NCBI GenBank assembly: GCA_903944725.1
Contig: CAJASX010000084.1
Coordinates: 1-57,553, forward strand
Origin: an uncultured beta proteobacterium
GTDB taxonomy: Bacteria > Pseudomonadota > Gammaproteobacteria > Burkholderiales > Burkholderiaceae
Length of the DNA stretch: 57,553 nt
Direction of reading: 5' to 3'
Numbering within the stretch: the stretch's first letter is position 1; each line of letters starts with the position of its first letter. Shown here piece by piece: positions 30,955 through 39,396 of the stretch. The notes under the pieces are model-generated. The model did no database searches, was not told the origin of the DNA, and was given only the letters and a program-made list of their open reading frames with translations. The position numbers and the translations under genes are program-made.

Positions 30955-33816
30955 ATGAGCTTATTTCAGTCCCAGTTAAGGTTTTTAAGGCGCCATTCAA
31001 TTTTTTCTGATCGCTGGCTCATTGCTAACCCAAATTGGTTGGAATGGTTAGCGCTCAGGGGGCCGTTGCCGTTGGATCAAGCTGGCATATTAGCGCTTTT
31101 ACCAGAGGCTATTGAGGCGGCAAATAATGCGAATATTGTAGAAGCAGAGTTCATGGCAAATATTCGCATAGCAAGACAGCGTTTTATGATTTGGCTTGCT
31201 TTTCGTGACCTGAATCAGCTGGCTGGTTTAGCCGAGGTCACCACTGCACTTAGCTTTTTTGCGGAACAAGTAATTACTATAGCGGTGTTGCGGGCTCGCT
31301 TAGACCTACAAACCCGTTTTGGTTTGCCTTGGAGCGATACCTTAAATTGTGAACTGCCACTAATGGTGGTCGGAATGGGTAAATTAGGCGGGTACGAACT
31401 CAATGTGTCTTCTGACATTGATTTAATTTTTTTATATGAACAAGATGGCAATACGCAGGGAGGGGTTAGCGCCTTATCAAATCATGAATGGTTTGAGCGG
31501 GCTGGTAAGCGCGTGATTAAATTACTCAGCGAGCAAAACGCTAATGGCTTTGTTTTCAGAGTAGATATGCGTTTACGGCCAAATGGGGACTCAGGACCAT
31601 TAGTCTGTAGTCTCGATATGCTCGAAGAATACTTATCAGTTCAAGGTCGAGAGTGGGAGCGCTATGCGTGGATAAAAGGGCGTTTAGTCTACCCACCATC
31701 TTCTGCCATTGACTTTGGGCGATGCAATAAGTCATTAACGCAAATTGTGCGCCCCTTTATTTACCGGCGCCATTTAGATTATGGCGTAATCGCCGCCCTA
31801 CGCGAATTACACGCCCAAATTCAGCGTGAAGCTGAGCGTCGCAGCATCAGTCGTTCTGGCCGCACTAATCAGATACAAGATATTAAATTAGGGCGCGGCG
31901 GTATTCGTGAAATTGAATTTTTAGCGCAAATGTTTCAATTAATGCGCGGCGGTACAGATCCTCGATTTCAGATTCGACCGACTTTAGAAGTATTAAGTTT
32001 AATTGCCCAGCAAAATTTATTGCCGCCAGCAGAAATTGATGAATTAGCTAAGGCCTATCAATTTTTAAGGCGCTTAGAACATCGTTTGCAAATTTGGGAA
32101 GATCAACAAACCCATTCTTTACCAGAAGATCAAGCAACTCGACTGCGACTAGCAGAAACCATGTCGAGCACAGACGGCGTCGCAAACAACCCAACGCCTA
32201 GCGCTGATTTTATGGTTCAGTTAGAGCACCATCAAAATAATGTAGCCCGGCTTTTTAACAAGGCTTTTGCGCTTGATAAAAATGATCGTCTTAATGTCGA
32301 TATCCTATCGCCCACTTGGCAACCCGATGCGCACCAATTTCCCGAAGCCTTACGGCGCTGGCAATTATGGCTAGCTAGCGCTAAACAAAAAGCCTTGCCA
32401 GAATCAAGCCGTTTAATCCTCGTCAACCTTTTAAAAAAAGCAGTTGATTTATTAGTGGCTGAGGCGCTTGAGCCAGAAGAGACTGATCGCATTCTCTTGC
32501 GGTTTTGTGATTTATTAGAGGCAATTGCACGGCGCGGGGCCTATTTAGCAATTTTGGCTGAATACCCCCAAGCCTTAAATAATATTTTTGCCCTACTGAA
32601 AACTTCCGAGTGGGGCGCGAAATACCTTACCCGCCATCCACACTTACTCGATAATTTATTAGATTCAAGTGCAGAGGAAAAATTAGTTTATGCCCCCGAA
32701 GAATACTGGCGGGAAGTAAAGACAAATCTTGATTTGCGCCTAGACGATGCTTTGCAAGAAAGTGATACCGATGAGCAGGCCATGAATATATTGCGGGTTT
32801 GTCACCAAACCGAAACCTTTTTAATTTTGCTGGCAGATTTAGGAATTGGTACCCAAGAGCCATTGGGTGTAGAAAAAATTAGCGATCGTTTATCTGCGCT
32901 CGCCGACATCATCTTGCAGGTTACATACGAGCGCGTTTGGGCGGGGGTGGTACAGAAATTTTCGCTGTCAAATAAGCAGCTACCGCCATTTGCTGTAATT
33001 GCCTATGGCAAATTAGGTGGTAAAGAACTCGGCTACGCTTCTGATTTAGATTTAGTATTTATCTACGCAGCTTCTGAAGATGATTTAAAGGCGCAAGAAA
33101 TTTATAACTTCTTTGCAAAGCGGATGATTAATTGGCTCACCGCATTTACTTCTGCAGGCACCTTATTTGAAATTGATACCCGTTTGCGACCCAATGGGGC
33201 AGCTGGATTTTTAGTGACGAGTCTAGCTGCATTTAAGCAATATCAATTAAGAGAAGGAAAAAATGTCGCTTGGGTATGGGAACACCAAGCCTTAACACGA
33301 GCCCGTTTTGCAGCAGGGCAAAGTCACCTTGGGAACGAATTTGATCTGATTCGCACCGAGGTGTTGGGGCAGGTTCGCGATCCCGCGGCATTGCGGAACG
33401 AAATTTTAGCGATGCGGCTTAAGGTGCATGAAGGCCACCCGAATGGATCAAGTAACTTTGATTTAAAGCATGATGCTGGAGGCATGGTTGATATTGAGTT
33501 TATTGTGCAATATTTAGTTTTGGCTTTTGCCTATCGTTACCCACAATTAAGTGGAAATTTAGGGAATATTGCTTTGCTTAGTATTGCCGCCGATTGCGCA
33601 TTGATTGATCACTCCGCTGCAATTGCAGTGGGCAATGCCTATCGCTTATTTAGGGCTAAACAACATCGTTTACGTTTAGATGGGGATGATAAATCGCGCC
33701 TTAATTTGCAAGATCATCCTGAGTTTGCTAAGGCACGCATACAGGTGATGACTTTGTGGCAAATAATATTGCAGCCTAATGCTGCTCCAGGAGTTCGCGT
33801 GCGTGGCGCCGAGTAG
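30955..33816 (+). CDS. glnE: bifunctional glutamine synthetase adenylyltransferase / adenylyl-removing enzyme
   Basis: GlnE adds or removes AMP on glutamine synthetase according to nitrogen status, signalled by PII. The 953 residues contain two nucleotidyltransferase domains: the first with GMGKLGGYELNVSSDIDL at 140-157 (D154, D156; deadenylylation side), the second with AYGKLGGKELGYASDLDL at 683-700 (D697, D699; adenylylation side). Both active sites are intact and the length matches the family. The gene is alone on its strand. Its last 41 bases overlap recN on the other strand, the longest overlap in the window. Confidence 0.97.
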   Translation: MSLFQSQLRFLRRHSIFSDRWLIANPNWLEWLALRGPLPLDQAGILALLPEAIEAANNANIVEAEFMANIRIARQRFMIWLAFRDLNQLAGLAEVTTALSFFAEQVITIAVLRARLDLQTRFGLPWSDTLNCELPLMVVGMGKLGGYELNVSSDIDLIFLYEQDGNTQGGVSALSNHEWFERAGKRVIKLLSEQNANGFVFRVDMRLRPNGDSGPLVCSLDMLEEYLSVQGREWERYAWIKGRLVYPPSSAIDFGRCNKSLTQIVRPFIYRRHLDYGVIAALRELHAQIQREAERRSISRSGRTNQIQDIKLGRGGIREIEFLAQMFQLMRGGTDPRFQIRPTLEVLSLIAQQNLLPPAEIDELAKAYQFLRRLEHRLQIWEDQQTHSLPEDQATRLRLAETMSSTDGVANNPTPSADFMVQLEHHQNNVARLFNKAFALDKNDRLNVDILSPTWQPDAHQFPEALRRWQLWLASAKQKALPESSRLILVNLLKKAVDLLVAEALEPEETDRILLRFCDLLEAIARRGAYLAILAEYPQALNNIFALLKTSEWGAKYLTRHPHLLDNLLDSSAEEKLVYAPEEYWREVKTNLDLRLDDALQESDTDEQAMNILRVCHQTETFLILLADLGIGTQEPLGVEKISDRLSALADIILQVTYERVWAGVVQKFSLSNKQLPPFAVIAYGKLGGKELGYASDLDLVFIYAASEDDLKAQEIYNFFAKRMINWLTAFTSAGTLFEIDTRLRPNGAAGFLVTSLAAFKQYQLREGKNVAWVWEHQALTRARFAAGQSHLGNEFDLIRTEVLGQVRDPAALRNEILAMRLKVHEGHPNGSSNFDLKHDAGGMVDIEFIVQYLVLAFAYRYPQLSGNLGNIALLSIAADCALIDHSAAIAVGNAYRLFRAKQHRLRLDGDDKSRLNLQDHPEFAKARIQVMTLWQIILQPNAAPGVRVRGAE

Positions 33817-35458
33817 TTTCGGTGAGGGTTGACCCGCCGAGCATTCGGGCAATTTCTTCGACCCGTTCAGTTCGGTTTAACGGGCTAACATGCGAAAGGG
33901 TTTTTTCCTGGTCAGGGGTTTTGCTCACTGCTTTACTTACCTTGAGGTGCTGATTGCCCTGAGCTGCCACTTGAGGCAAATGGGTGACGCAAAGAATTTG
34001 ATGCGACTCGCCTAGTTGACGTAATAGGCGTCCCACGGTTTCAGCAACCGCGCCACCAATACCTGCATCGACCTCATCAAAAATTAAGGTGGGAGTAAAA
34101 GCAGCTTGACTGGTAATAACGCTAATGGCAAGACTTATGCGTGCTAATTCTCCGCCTGAAGCAACCTTTGCGAGTGGTCGCGGAGTAGCTCCTGGGTGGG
34201 CGGCAACCAAAAATTCAATTTGCTCTAAGCCGCCTGCATTGCCTTCAGCAAGTGGTAGCAAACTAATTTGGAGTTGCCCTCCAGCCATTGATAAACCTTG
34301 CATGGCAGCAGTAACCTCTTGGCCCAGTTGCTTGGCCATACTTAAGCGCTGTTGTGATAGTTGTTGGGCTAATTTCATAAAATCAGCTTTGGCTGTGGCA
34401 ACTTGTTTTTTAAGTAAGTCAATATTTTGTGCCGCAGCAAGGGTTGCTAAACCATCCTCTGTTTCAATTAAGAGCTGGGGTAATTGCTCTGTGAGCACTT
34501 TAAATTTACGTGCTGCGCCATGCAGCGCTTGCATGCGTGCCTCAGTTTCTTCAAGTCGCTCTGGATCAAGCTCAATTTTTTGGAGATACCGTGTCAAACT
34601 ATGGACGGCTTCATCGATCTGTATTTGGGCTGCTTCAAGAGTCGTCCCAATTTCAGCGAGCTTGCTATCGTGAGTGCTTAAGGCTTGGATCTCCACACTT
34701 GATTTAGATAAGACCGAAGCTACTGAATTTTCAACTTCACTTAGCCCGTCAATTACCGCTTGGCAACCACTAATAATTTTTGCTGCATTCGCTAAGCGCG
34801 CATGATCACTTTGAATTGTTAGCCATTCGCCTTCTTGGGGCGAGAGCGCCTGCAGTTCTTCAAGTTGCCATGTCAGGCGTTCGCGTTCGCGTTGCATATC
34901 TTGTCCAGCATTTTCGGCTTGTGCAAGTCTGCGTCGACTATCATTCCAGAGGCGAAAATGTTCAGCCACGTTTTTTGCTAAAGCAGACAAGCCAGCATGG
35001 TGATCAAGCAAATCACGTTGGGCGCCTCCTTTAAGAAGAAGTTGATGCGCATGCTGACCATGAATATCAACTAGTTGATCGCCAGCTTGACGTAATTGAA
35101 TTAAGGTCGCTACACTGCCATTAATAAAGGCTCGACTGCGCCCATTAGTTTCAATGATACGTTTTAAGATCAGGCTCTCACCGTTATCTTCAAGCGGAAA
35201 ACCCTGTTCCTCAAGCCAATTTTGCAGGCTAGGCTGTAACTGAGGTTCGAGCCTAAAAAAAGCACTAATTTCTCCGCGCTTACAACCTTCACGAATTTGA
35301 CTACTATCGGCACGCTCTCCCAAAACTAAACTTAAGGCATCGAGCAAAATCGATTTGCCAGCACCAGTCTCACCAGTTAGCACAGTAAAGCCAGCGGCAA
35401 AATCCAATTCAAGTTGGTCGACGATGACAAAGTCACGCAGTATTAGTGTTTGCAACAT
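33776..35458 (-). CDS. recN: DNA repair protein RecN
   Basis: RecN is an SMC-like ATPase that acts at double-strand breaks. The 560 residues begin with the ATPase half, including Walker A GETGAGKS at 29-36. Two long coiled-coil stretches rich in Glu, Gln, Ala and Leu lie in the middle. The second ATPase half has the signature ASGGELARISLA and Walker B TLIFDEVDAGIGG. Length is typical. It follows nadK by 23 bases and overlaps the 3' end of glnE by 41 bases. No LexA-type operator is recognised upstream. Confidence 0.97.
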   Translation of the reverse strand: MLQTLILRDFVIVDQLELDFAAGFTVLTGETGAGKSILLDALSLVLGERADSSQIREGCKRGEISAFFRLEPQLQPSLQNWLEEQGFPLEDNGESLILKRIIETNGRSRAFINGSVATLIQLRQAGDQLVDIHGQHAHQLLLKGGAQRDLLDHHAGLSALAKNVAEHFRLWNDSRRRLAQAENAGQDMQRERERLTWQLEELQALSPQEGEWLTIQSDHARLANAAKIISGCQAVIDGLSEVENSVASVLSKSSVEIQALSTHDSKLAEIGTTLEAAQIQIDEAVHSLTRYLQKIELDPERLEETEARMQALHGAARKFKVLTEQLPQLLIETEDGLATLAAAQNIDLLKKQVATAKADFMKLAQQLSQQRLSMAKQLGQEVTAAMQGLSMAGGQLQISLLPLAEGNAGGLEQIEFLVAAHPGATPRPLAKVASGGELARISLAISVITSQAAFTPTLIFDEVDAGIGGAVAETVGRLLRQLGESHQILCVTHLPQVAAQGNQHLKVSKAVSKTPDQEKTLSHVSPLNRTERVEEIARMLGGSTLTETTRRHARELLEQH

Positions 35459-35481
35459 GAGTTCTTAGTTTGCTACTGAAA

Positions 35482-36387
35482 TCAAAAGGTCGAGGGGTAT
35501 TCATTCCAATGCAGTTTTTCCCGCAGCGTTTGGTAATCGCTGTGACCGCGTGGATGAAGTAGGTTGATCGATTTATCCGATAAGCGTACTTCAATCCGAT
35601 CACCAATTTGTAAGTTAGTGAGTGATTGCATATCAAAATTCACAATAACATCACCACCGCCCGCTACTTCTATACTGACTAAGGCGTCTTGAGGCAAAAC
35701 AATAGGACGATTAGACAGTGCGTGGGGCGCAATCGGCACCAACACAATGCCTGGTACTTTAGGATGCAGGATTGGCCCTCCAGCCGATAAAGCATAGGCG
35801 GTTGAGCCGGTAGGGGTAGAAATAATTAGGCCGTCTGAGCGTTGGTTATACATAAATGAGCCATTGACAGCAACTGCGAGCTCTAACATGCCCGAGGTAC
35901 CCGCACGATTGACCACCACATCGTTTAAGGCCAGGGCTTGATTAATGACTTGCGAGCCACGCTCAATTACAGCATCTAATAGGGTACGCGTATCGGCCTC
36001 ATACTCACCGCGAATAATTTGCGGCAATATAGTGGCAATATCTTGAATTGGAATATCAGTCATATAACCTAAGCGGCCCATATTAATTCCAACTAAAGGC
36101 ACTTGACTACCTGCTAACTGTCTGCCGATACCCAGCATCGTGCCGTCACCGCCGAGCACAACAGTCAAATCAATCGTAGTCGCAAAAGTGTTGAGGGTTT
36201 GCGTAGGGTATTGTTTTAATTCAACATGTTTGGCGGTATCTGCCTCAATAAAAACCTCGCAGCCAAGTCCGACAAGTAAGATGGCTAACTCGTGGAGTCG
36301 TTCACGAATGCCCTCGGCCTGATATTTGCCAACGAGGGCAATTCGGCGAAAGCCATTTTGAGCTGATTTTGCGGATGGGCTTAACAT
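35482..36387 (-). CDS. nadK: NAD kinase
   Basis: NadK phosphorylates NAD to NADP. From the ATG at 36387 the protein has 301 residues with GGDGTML at 79-85 (catalytic D81), the ALNDVVVNR segment, TPTGSTAYALSAGGP and a C-terminal beta region, as expected. The open frame extends upstream to 36621, but that part is antisense to hrcA and unlike any NAD kinase, so it is excluded. Start codons of nadK and hrcA are divergent, 37 bases apart. It is followed by recN. Confidence 0.97.
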   Translation of the reverse strand: MLSPSAKSAQNGFRRIALVGKYQAEGIRERLHELAILLVGLGCEVFIEADTAKHVELKQYPTQTLNTFATTIDLTVVLGGDGTMLGIGRQLAGSQVPLVGINMGRLGYMTDIPIQDIATILPQIIRGEYEADTRTLLDAVIERGSQVINQALALNDVVVNRAGTSGMLELAVAVNGSFMYNQRSDGLIISTPTGSTAYALSAGGPILHPKVPGIVLVPIAPHALSNRPIVLPQDALVSIEVAGGGDVIVNFDMQSLTNLQIGDRIEVRLSDKSINLLHPRGHSDYQTLREKLHWNEYPSTF

Positions 36388-36424
36388 ATAACGATTAAAC
36401 CATAGGCATAAAATTACTAGCAAC

Positions 36425-37444
36425 ATGGATGATCGGTCCCGCGCACTTCTCAAAACCTTAATCGAGCGGTATATCGAGGAAGGGCAGCCTATTGGTTCGC
36501 GTACCCTATCGCGCTTTTCTGGACTCGATTTATCAGCCGCCACCATTCGTAATGTGATGGCAGATTTAGAGGAGTTAGGTTTGGTCACTAGCCCCCATAC
36601 CTCAGCTGGGCGGGTACCCACCCCCCGGGGTTATCGCCTATTTGTCGACACTATGGTAACGGTTCGACCGCTTGAGGAGCTTGCCTCAAGAGCGATTGAG
36701 AAGGGTTTACCTCCTAATTCCCCTCAGCAGGTAATGACTTCAGCGGCAGAAATGCTCTCAAATTTGACCCATTTTGCTGGCGTAGTAATGACGCCGAAAC
36801 GGGCGCAGATTTTTAAGCATATTGAATTTTTGCGGCTCGGAGAGCGAAAAATACTATTAATTATGGTTACTCCAGAGGGCGACGTGCAAAATCGTATTTT
36901 GCCTACTACCCAAGATTACAGCCCAAGCCAATTGATTGAGGCGGGCAATTACATTAATTCCCAGTTTGCTGGGAAAAGCTTTTCCGAGGTTCGGAAGCGC
37001 TTGTTGCTAGAGTTGGATAAGTTACGCACCGATATCTCGGGCCTAATGGTCTTGGCTTTAAATACCGGGGTCTCAGAGTCAGCTTTTACCCAAACCGATG
37101 TGGTGGTATCGGGTGAGCGGCGCTTACTCAATGTGGGTGATTTAAGCTCTAATTTAGATAAATTACGCAAAATGTTCGATATGCTCGAGCAAAAGTCGGT
37201 ACTGATGCAATTACTTGATGTTTCGAGTCATGCCGATGGAATTCAGATTTTTATTGGCGGGGAAAGTGATTTATTGCCTTATGAAGATCTGGCCATTATT
37301 AGCGCGCCATATAGTGTTGATGGGCAAATTGTCGGTACTTTGGGTGTCATTGGTCCAACCAGAATGGCCTATGATCGAGTGATTCCGATTGTTGACATTA
37401 CCTCCAAGTTATTGTCTGGGGCTTTAAGCAATCCACTTACTTGA
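36425..37444 (+). CDS. hrcA: heat-inducible transcriptional repressor HrcA
   Basis: HrcA represses chaperone genes by binding CIRCE elements and needs GroEL for activity. The 339 residues have the N-terminal winged helix (about 1-70, with [16 protein letters not shown] at 37-52), the conserved [11 protein letters not shown] at 56-66 and the C-terminal dimerisation domain ending with [15 protein letters not shown]. It opens the cluster hrcA-hemH-grpE-dnaK-dnaJ. No CIRCE element is seen anywhere in the window, so its targets, probably groESL, lie elsewhere. A TAAAAT hexamer ends ten bases before the ATG and no ribosome-binding site is visible. Confidence 0.97.
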   Translation: MDDRSRALLKTLIERYIEEGQPIGSRTLSRFSGLDLSAATIRNVMADLEELGLVTSPHTSAGRVPTPRGYRLFVDTMVTVRPLEELASRAIEKGLPPNSPQQVMTSAAEMLSNLTHFAGVVMTPKRAQIFKHIEFLRLGERKILLIMVTPEGDVQNRILPTTQDYSPSQLIEAGNYINSQFAGKSFSEVRKRLLLELDKLRTDISGLMVLALNTGVSESAFTQTDVVVSGERRLLNVGDLSSNLDKLRKMFDMLEQKSVLMQLLDVSSHADGIQIFIGGESDLLPYEDLAIISAPYSVDGQIVGTLGVIGPTRMAYDRVIPIVDITSKLLSGALSNPLT

Positions 37445-37504
37445 GTATTCTGAGTTAATCTTGCCTCTTAAGTCTAATTTAGCCCATTCTTTAAAAGTTT
37501 ATTT

Positions 37505-38611
37505 GTGAATCAACCATCCCATTTGCGCGCTACGCAAACCGTCATTCTTTTATTGAATTTAGGTACCCCTTCTGCACCGACGCGGCAGGCCGTACGTACT
37601 TATTTACAAGAATTTTTATCTGATCCACGGGTTGTAGAAATTCCCAAATTAGTTTGGTGGTTTTTACTAAACCTGATTATTTTGCCGATTCGTAGTGGCA
37701 CCTCAGCCAAAAAATATGCTTCGATTTGGCTGGGCGACTTGGGATCGCCTTTGTTGCACTATTCACGTTTACAGGCGCACGCCTTGCAAGCCAAATTTAC
37801 CCGCGCTGAAGATTCAATAGTGGTTGAATTAGCGATGCGCTATGGTCAACCTTCGATGGGCGCGGTGTTTGAAAAAATGAAAGCCATAGGCACCATTGAG
37901 CGACTTTTAATTTTGCCCTTATACCCCCAGTACTCTGCCACTACCTCAGCTTCAAGTTTTGATGAAATATTGCGCTTAATGAGCCATTGGCGTAATCAGC
38001 CCGAGTTACGCATTGTCAAACATTTTCATGATAACCCTGCTTATATCGGTGCACTAAGTCACAGCATCACACTTTTTTGGCGGCAACATGGGCGCCCCAA
38101 TTTTGCCGCGGGTGAGCGCTTAGTCATGTCGTTTCATGGTCTACCAAAACGCAATTTACTATTGGGTGACCCTTATCATTGTGAATGTTTAAAAACTGGA
38201 CGTTTATTGGGTGAGGCTTTAGATCTTGAGCCGGGGCAGTATTTAGTAACTTTTCAATCACGTTTTGGCAAGGCCGAATGGCTTAAGCCCTACACCGCTT
38301 TAACACTCGAGGCTTTAGGTGCAAAAGAGTGCCCCCGAGTTGATATTGTGTGCCCTGGTTTCCCTGCCGACTGTCTAGAAACTTTGGAAGAAATCGCCAT
38401 GGAAGGTAAAATTCTTTTTGAAGAAGCTGGCGGGAAAAACTACAACTTCATTGCCTGTTTAAATGATAGCCCGCAGTGGATTGATGCCCTAATGACGATT
38501 GCTAAAAGCCATTTAGGGGGCTGGCCAATGAAGCCAGAAACAGCGGCTGAATTAAATTTACGCGAGCAGCGTGCCACCCTAGCAATGACCAGCTTTGGGG
38601 GCGATAATTAA
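37505..38611 (+). CDS. hemH: ferrochelatase
   Basis: HemH inserts ferrous iron into protoporphyrin IX, the last step of heme synthesis. The 368 residues include LLNLGTPSAPT at 16-26, LPLYPQYSATTSAS at 137-150, the metal-site His H211 in MSFHGLPKR and CPGFPADCLETLEEIAMEG with the conserved Glu. The start is GTG at 37505; no ATG occurs before the conserved N-terminus. It lies between hrcA and grpE, 60 and 42 bases away, so heme synthesis is embedded in the chaperone cluster. The small S4-domain heat-shock gene (hslR) often found here in related bacteria is missing. Confidence 0.96.
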   Translation: MNQPSHLRATQTVILLLNLGTPSAPTRQAVRTYLQEFLSDPRVVEIPKLVWWFLLNLIILPIRSGTSAKKYASIWLGDLGSPLLHYSRLQAHALQAKFTRAEDSIVVELAMRYGQPSMGAVFEKMKAIGTIERLLILPLYPQYSATTSASSFDEILRLMSHWRNQPELRIVKHFHDNPAYIGALSHSITLFWRQHGRPNFAAGERLVMSFHGLPKRNLLLGDPYHCECLKTGRLLGEALDLEPGQYLVTFQSRFGKAEWLKPYTALTLEALGAKECPRVDIVCPGFPADCLETLEEIAMEGKILFEEAGGKNYNFIACLNDSPQWIDALMTIAKSHLGGWPMKPETAAELNLREQRATLAMTSFGGDN

Positions 38612-38619
38612 CTGCAGTA

Positions 38620-38647
38620 CTTGAAATAACCGACCTTATCCCCAACT
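38620..38647 (+). promoter_or_regulatory. sigma-32-type heat-shock promoter of grpE
   Basis: CTTGAAA at 38620-38626 and CCCCAACT at 38640-38647 are 13 bases apart, a close match to the RpoH consensus (CTTGAAA, 11-16 bases, CCCCATNT). It lies between hemH and grpE, and its predicted start point falls at or next to the grpE ATG (38654). Confidence 0.7.
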
Positions 38648-38653
38648 AATCGT

Positions 38654-39235
38654 ATGACCCAAGAAAAACCTAACCCCCAAAACAACAATCCACAGACTGA
38701 AAATGCGAGTCCTGTGCAACTCGATGACCCCACAACTAGTGCGGCTGACGACCCAGCATCTGCCCCATTTTTAAACATTGGCTCTGAGGCAGAAATAACC
38801 GAGCTAAATCAAAAATTAAGCGAAATGCAGGATAACTTTTTACGCGCTAAAGCGGAAGGCGAAAATATCCGCCGACGGGCTGCCGAAGATATTGCCAAGG
38901 CGCATAAGTTTGCGATTGAAAATTTTGCTGAGCACCTGATTCCTGTGGCCGATAGCTTACATGCAGCCTTAGCGACTGAAGCCGTTGATGCCAAGGGTTT
39001 TAAAGAGGGGCTTGAAATCACCTTAAAACAATTGACCTCAGCTTTTGAGAAAGGTCGTTTAGGTGAAATTAATCCTGCGCCTGGCGATAAGTTTGACCCC
39101 CATTTACACCAGGCAATTGCAATGGTGCCCGCAGACCAGGATGCTAACACCGTGGTTAGCGTGTTGCAAAGGGGTTATTTGCTGGCAGATCGCATACTCC
39201 GGCCAGCCCTAGTAACAGTCAGCCAGGCTAAGTAG
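38654..39235 (+). CDS. grpE: nucleotide exchange factor GrpE
   Basis: GrpE releases ADP from DnaK. The 193 residues comprise a disordered N-terminus rich in Asn, Pro and Asp (about 1-45), a long coiled coil (about 50-100, with [15 protein letters not shown]), and the compact C-terminal beta domain with [13 protein letters not shown] and [14 protein letters not shown]. Length matches the family. No ribosome-binding site precedes the ATG, and the sigma-32-type promoter is so close that the message may be leaderless. It may also be read from hemH. Confidence 0.96.
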   Translation: MTQEKPNPQNNNPQTENASPVQLDDPTTSAADDPASAPFLNIGSEAEITELNQKLSEMQDNFLRAKAEGENIRRRAAEDIAKAHKFAIENFAEHLIPVADSLHAALATEAVDAKGFKEGLEITLKQLTSAFEKGRLGEINPAPGDKFDPHLHQAIAMVPADQDANTVVSVLQRGYLLADRILRPALVTVSQAK

Positions 39236-39280
39236 TTAGTAGGGCTTGACACCGTCGAAAAGGCCCAAAAAGGCCCAAAA

Positions 39281-39298
39281 AAGCCCTATTTAGGGCTT
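39281..39298. repeat. perfect palindrome overlapping the dnaK promoter
   Basis: AAGCCCTA at 39281-39288 and TAGGGCTT at 39291-39298 form an eight-base inverted repeat around TT. The right arm runs into the CTTGAA -35 box of the dnaK promoter. The palindrome is preceded by two copies of AAAAAGGCCC-like sequence (about 39258-39280). It could be an operator, or a weak hairpin ending grpE transcription, but it lacks an immediate run of T. Confidence 0.6.
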
Positions 39299-39323
39299 GA
39301 ATTTCGGGTTTTTGCCCCCATTT
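39296..39323 (+). promoter_or_regulatory. sigma-32-type heat-shock promoter of dnaK
   Basis: CTTGAA at 39296-39301 and CCCCATTT at 39316-39323 are 14 bases apart, a near-perfect RpoH promoter. It would give a leader of roughly 65 bases before the dnaK ATG at 39397, which has a GGAG ribosome-binding site. Confidence 0.8.
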
Positions 39324-39396
39324 ATAGGCAAGACAATGATTTATAAAATGATTTAAGTAGCAGTATTAACCCCGCAATTATTTATTTGGAGCAGAT

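Noticed and set aside
34125..34673. 182-codon open frame on the plus strand inside recN
   Set aside because: It is antisense to a fully conserved recN, its product is a Ser/Ala/Cys-rich sequence without recognisable motifs, and it reads like the mirror of recN codons.
36388..36621. 78-codon upstream extension of nadK
   Set aside because: It is antisense to the 5' end of hrcA and unlike the N-terminus of any NAD kinase; the ATG at 36387 gives a normal-length enzyme.
39258..39298. Short repeats upstream of dnaK considered as a CRISPR remnant
   Set aside because: Units are about ten bases, directly adjacent, without spacers or cas genes; this is a local promoter-region repeat.
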